A stretch of DNA of 64,000 nucleotides from Pyrocephalus nanus (taxonomy: Eukaryota > Chordata > Aves > Passeriformes > Tyrannidae), in the NCBI GenBank assembly GCA_038380795.1, contig CM076268.1, positions 17,922,001 to 17,986,000 of the forward strand, written 5' to 3'. Positions 61,880 through 64,000 of the stretch are shown here, piece after piece (the first letter of the stretch is position 1; every line of letters begins with the position of its first letter). The notes under the pieces are model-generated. The model saw only the letters and a program-made list of their open reading frames with translations. It was not told where the DNA came from and ran no database searches. A program made the position numbers and the translations under genes.

Positions 61880-62335
61880 GCCCCTGCCTTCAGAAGGGCA
61901 TAAAACAGAGGGTGAAAGCATTCCAAAGAGTGTATCAGTCCAAGAAATGGCTGCGAAGTAGATGTCTGGGAATCATTATGAGAACACTCGCAATCTTCCC
62001 AGAGCAGCTGAAAGCTTTACTGCCAACAGCACTTGGCTGCCAGTCTCCCATTGCTGTATAAATGATGATAATAGTCTTCGCTACTTCTTCTCCACATGTT
62101 CCTCTCCTCTCTGTGGGGGTGGGCTCTCCCTGGCAACCACATAAACTGTTGTTGTATGTTAGGAGCTGTTGGCAGCGAGGACTGGGATTGAACAGAAGAG
62201 GGAGAGGGGGTAAGGTCCCTCCTCAAGCTAATAACCACAAGTGATGGGCCCCTGCTGTGACATTTTGTGCACATTCCATAGCTACTCTGGGTGCCTCTGA
62301 TAGACAGCACTTGCCTATTAACAAGCACTGAGCTT
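61880..62335. promoter_or_regulatory. Candidate conserved noncoding block with TEAD and RUNX motifs
   Basis: TEAD-type CATTCCA occurs at 61919-61925 and 62272-62278, and RUNX-type AACCACA at 62233-62239. An AT-rich core ctgtataaatgatgataat lies near 62053-62071, and scattered CpGs are retained (ctgcgaag, ctcgcaat, ttcgcta, cagcgagg). This pattern suggests one or two enhancers, inferred from motifs only. Confidence 0.25.
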
Positions 62336-64000
62336 CAATAGGGACTGAAGAGTCAGAAGCATCCAGTCCTTGCAGGAAAAAAACCTACAAACCTCTTTCC
62401 TTGTGGTAGCACTGACCAGAGTCCATTTATTCGTCCCTGGTACAAAGGCCTAAGACACAGGTGCCATCTGCAACATTTATTTTCAAGAAGCACTTACTTT
62501 TCAAGAAGCCCTCTAGTTACTCAAGGCCTGTCTCAACTTTTGCAAAGGGTTCCTGGTCCTGGACTTAAGTCCACCACTTTCCTCACTTTGTATTTCTTTT
62601 GGTGATACTTAGCTGAGGCTCAGGTATTTACTCTATCCCAAAGAGCCCTTTCTATGTAGTACCTTGCTGATGAAGAACTGTCTGTTGAGCACTGAATACT
62701 CCCAGCACACTGAGTGGTAGCAATACAAACCTACCAAGTAAAGCCTTTTTTGCCACAGAAATATTTCTTGCTGCAAAACAATAAAGCAGAGCTCCTTGTC
62801 CTGCAGCACCTCTTCCTCTGAGAGCATGAGGAGTCAGAGAAGCCCACCAAGCTTCCTAGATGTGAATTTCTCCCTGCAGCAGCAACATTCCCATATTTGC
62901 CTCATGTATGAGAGATAGACACCTTTTCCACCTATAGGGTTTCAGGCTATAGTGCTTATATTTCAGACATGAAGCTTGACAAATAAAAGCAAGAAATGAC
63001 CAAATACGCAGAGATTTGTGGACATGTTTGAACAGTGCTCCAGCCCATGTGCCTGGCAGACCTAACCTGGTCCAGAGGAATCCATATGGCACCTCTGAAA
63101 AGGAGTTTTCTGTGTCTAGAGATTGTATAGACACACAAGTACCTTCCTTTGAAGGGAATAAGGAACTATTTTGGCTCCCAGATACAAACTCAAGAAATAA
63201 ATGTTCCAAGTTTGCCATTTTCTTGGATTAAAAAATCCCAGGTTTCTCCAGAAACTTTCAATGCTCATTCACGTCTGTTGAGCACATGTGATAGCTCTAG
63301 CATCAGCCCTACTGAATATATAGAAAATTAGTATCAGAGCTGCTGAGCAGAAACCTGGCAGATCCAGTTGTCTCACTGGCAAGTAGCAAGATAAGGACAA
63401 ACCAACAAGCCCTAAAATATCTTTCACAGTAGCCTGCTCCCTAGTTTGCTGGTGGGGTGTTCTGCATAGATTTTCCTATATCAGCCACTCAGGCTTCAAC
63501 ACAGGCCCCTGGCTCCCTGTGGGATGCAGGATTGTTGGATTTCAGTCAGTAGACTCTGGCACGAGTAAAAGACAAGTGATCCCTCCTTTGACTTTCTCAA
63601 AAATGAGAAGCAGGCACATTCAGGATTGCACCAGCCAAAAAACCATTTCTCTGTAAATCTCCCTGTGCCTTTTTGGTGGGATTACTAACAGCACAGAGCT
63701 GTTTTGCAGCACAAATGCTCATGTACTACTTTTGGCCACTTTCAAGCAGCAAAAAACCTGCAGGCAGCTCCATGACCTGCAGAGAAAACCAACTTGATGC
63801 TATTATTTGGCTTATTTCAGATCAAAATGGTGCAGTGCAGCAAACAGATAAACCCTATGCCAAAGCATTTCCTGAAGAAAGCCTTATAGCAGGACTCTAT
63901 TCACAGAGACCTTTCATGTGCTTTGTACTACAAAGTTATGTGCTAACATCCAAAATGACTTGCATTCTAAAATTGCACTGCTTCTCTTTTGCTGTTTTGT
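62336..64000. other. Gene-free sequence to the window end
   Basis: No gene recognised. The 120-codon minus frame at 62856-63218 has no domain and overlaps open plus-strand frames. Confidence 0.55.

Noticed and set aside
1..64000. CRISPR arrays, bacterial operons, insertion sequences, endogenous retroviral genes
   Set aside because: No regularly spaced repeats, no prokaryotic gene density or ribosome binding sites, and no recognisable gag, pol or env frames or paired LTRs.

Overview
The window looks like nuclear DNA from a bird, or at least a sauropsid, taken from an intergenic region or a very large intron. The best organism clue is the 3' end of a CR1 LINE at about 24505-24672. It carries the typical avian tail block (cccaggga-gtgg, ccctggagg, catggtttag, ttggacttgatgatctt, aggtcttttccaac). 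Older CR1-type fragments in the opposite orientation lie near 3806-3890 and 42155-42300, and possibly near 925-1005. There are also remnants of very old CORE-SINE/MIR-type elements (13025-13120, 20792-20903, 34747-34870, 42630-42745) and of two other old repeat types that I recognise by pattern but cannot name. Interspersed repeats are sparse, base composition is moderately AT-rich, and there is no CpG island. All of this fits an avian genome; the species cannot be told.

I found no protein-coding gene, tRNA, rRNA or snRNA that I can support. The open reading frames are short (the longest is 202 codons), lie on both strands, overlap each other and carry no domain I recognise. There are no bacterial-type operons, CRISPR arrays or insertion sequences. 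The one place with several gene-like signals in the right order is 34288-34665: a good splice acceptor, an ATG in a strong Kozak context, a 76-codon frame and an AATAAA. It is recorded as a candidate terminal exon at low confidence.

Layout. 1-13 kb: mostly featureless sequence, with a faint and a clearer minus-strand CR1 relic, a tandem/inverted micro-duplication at 4564-4612, a T24 tract and a GC-richer stretch at 8.85-9.76 kb. 13-26 kb: MIR-type relics, a 13-bp-stem inverted repeat at 18973-19042 and the clear CR1. 26-39 kb: the most interesting part. It has AT-rich segments with TAATTA/CAATTAG clusters and retained CpGs that resemble conserved noncoding elements, the candidate exon, a perfect 22-bp palindrome at 37625-37646, a polypyrimidine/C14 tract and a T39 tract. 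39-64 kb: more ancient repeat relics, an A/C-only tract near 46.1 kb, an AT microsatellite near 59.97 kb, and enhancer-like patches near 48.1, 50.1 and 61.9-62.3 kb.

Overall reading: a gene-poor region whose likely functional content, if any, is cis-regulatory. That is inference from motif content and base composition; no conservation data were available.
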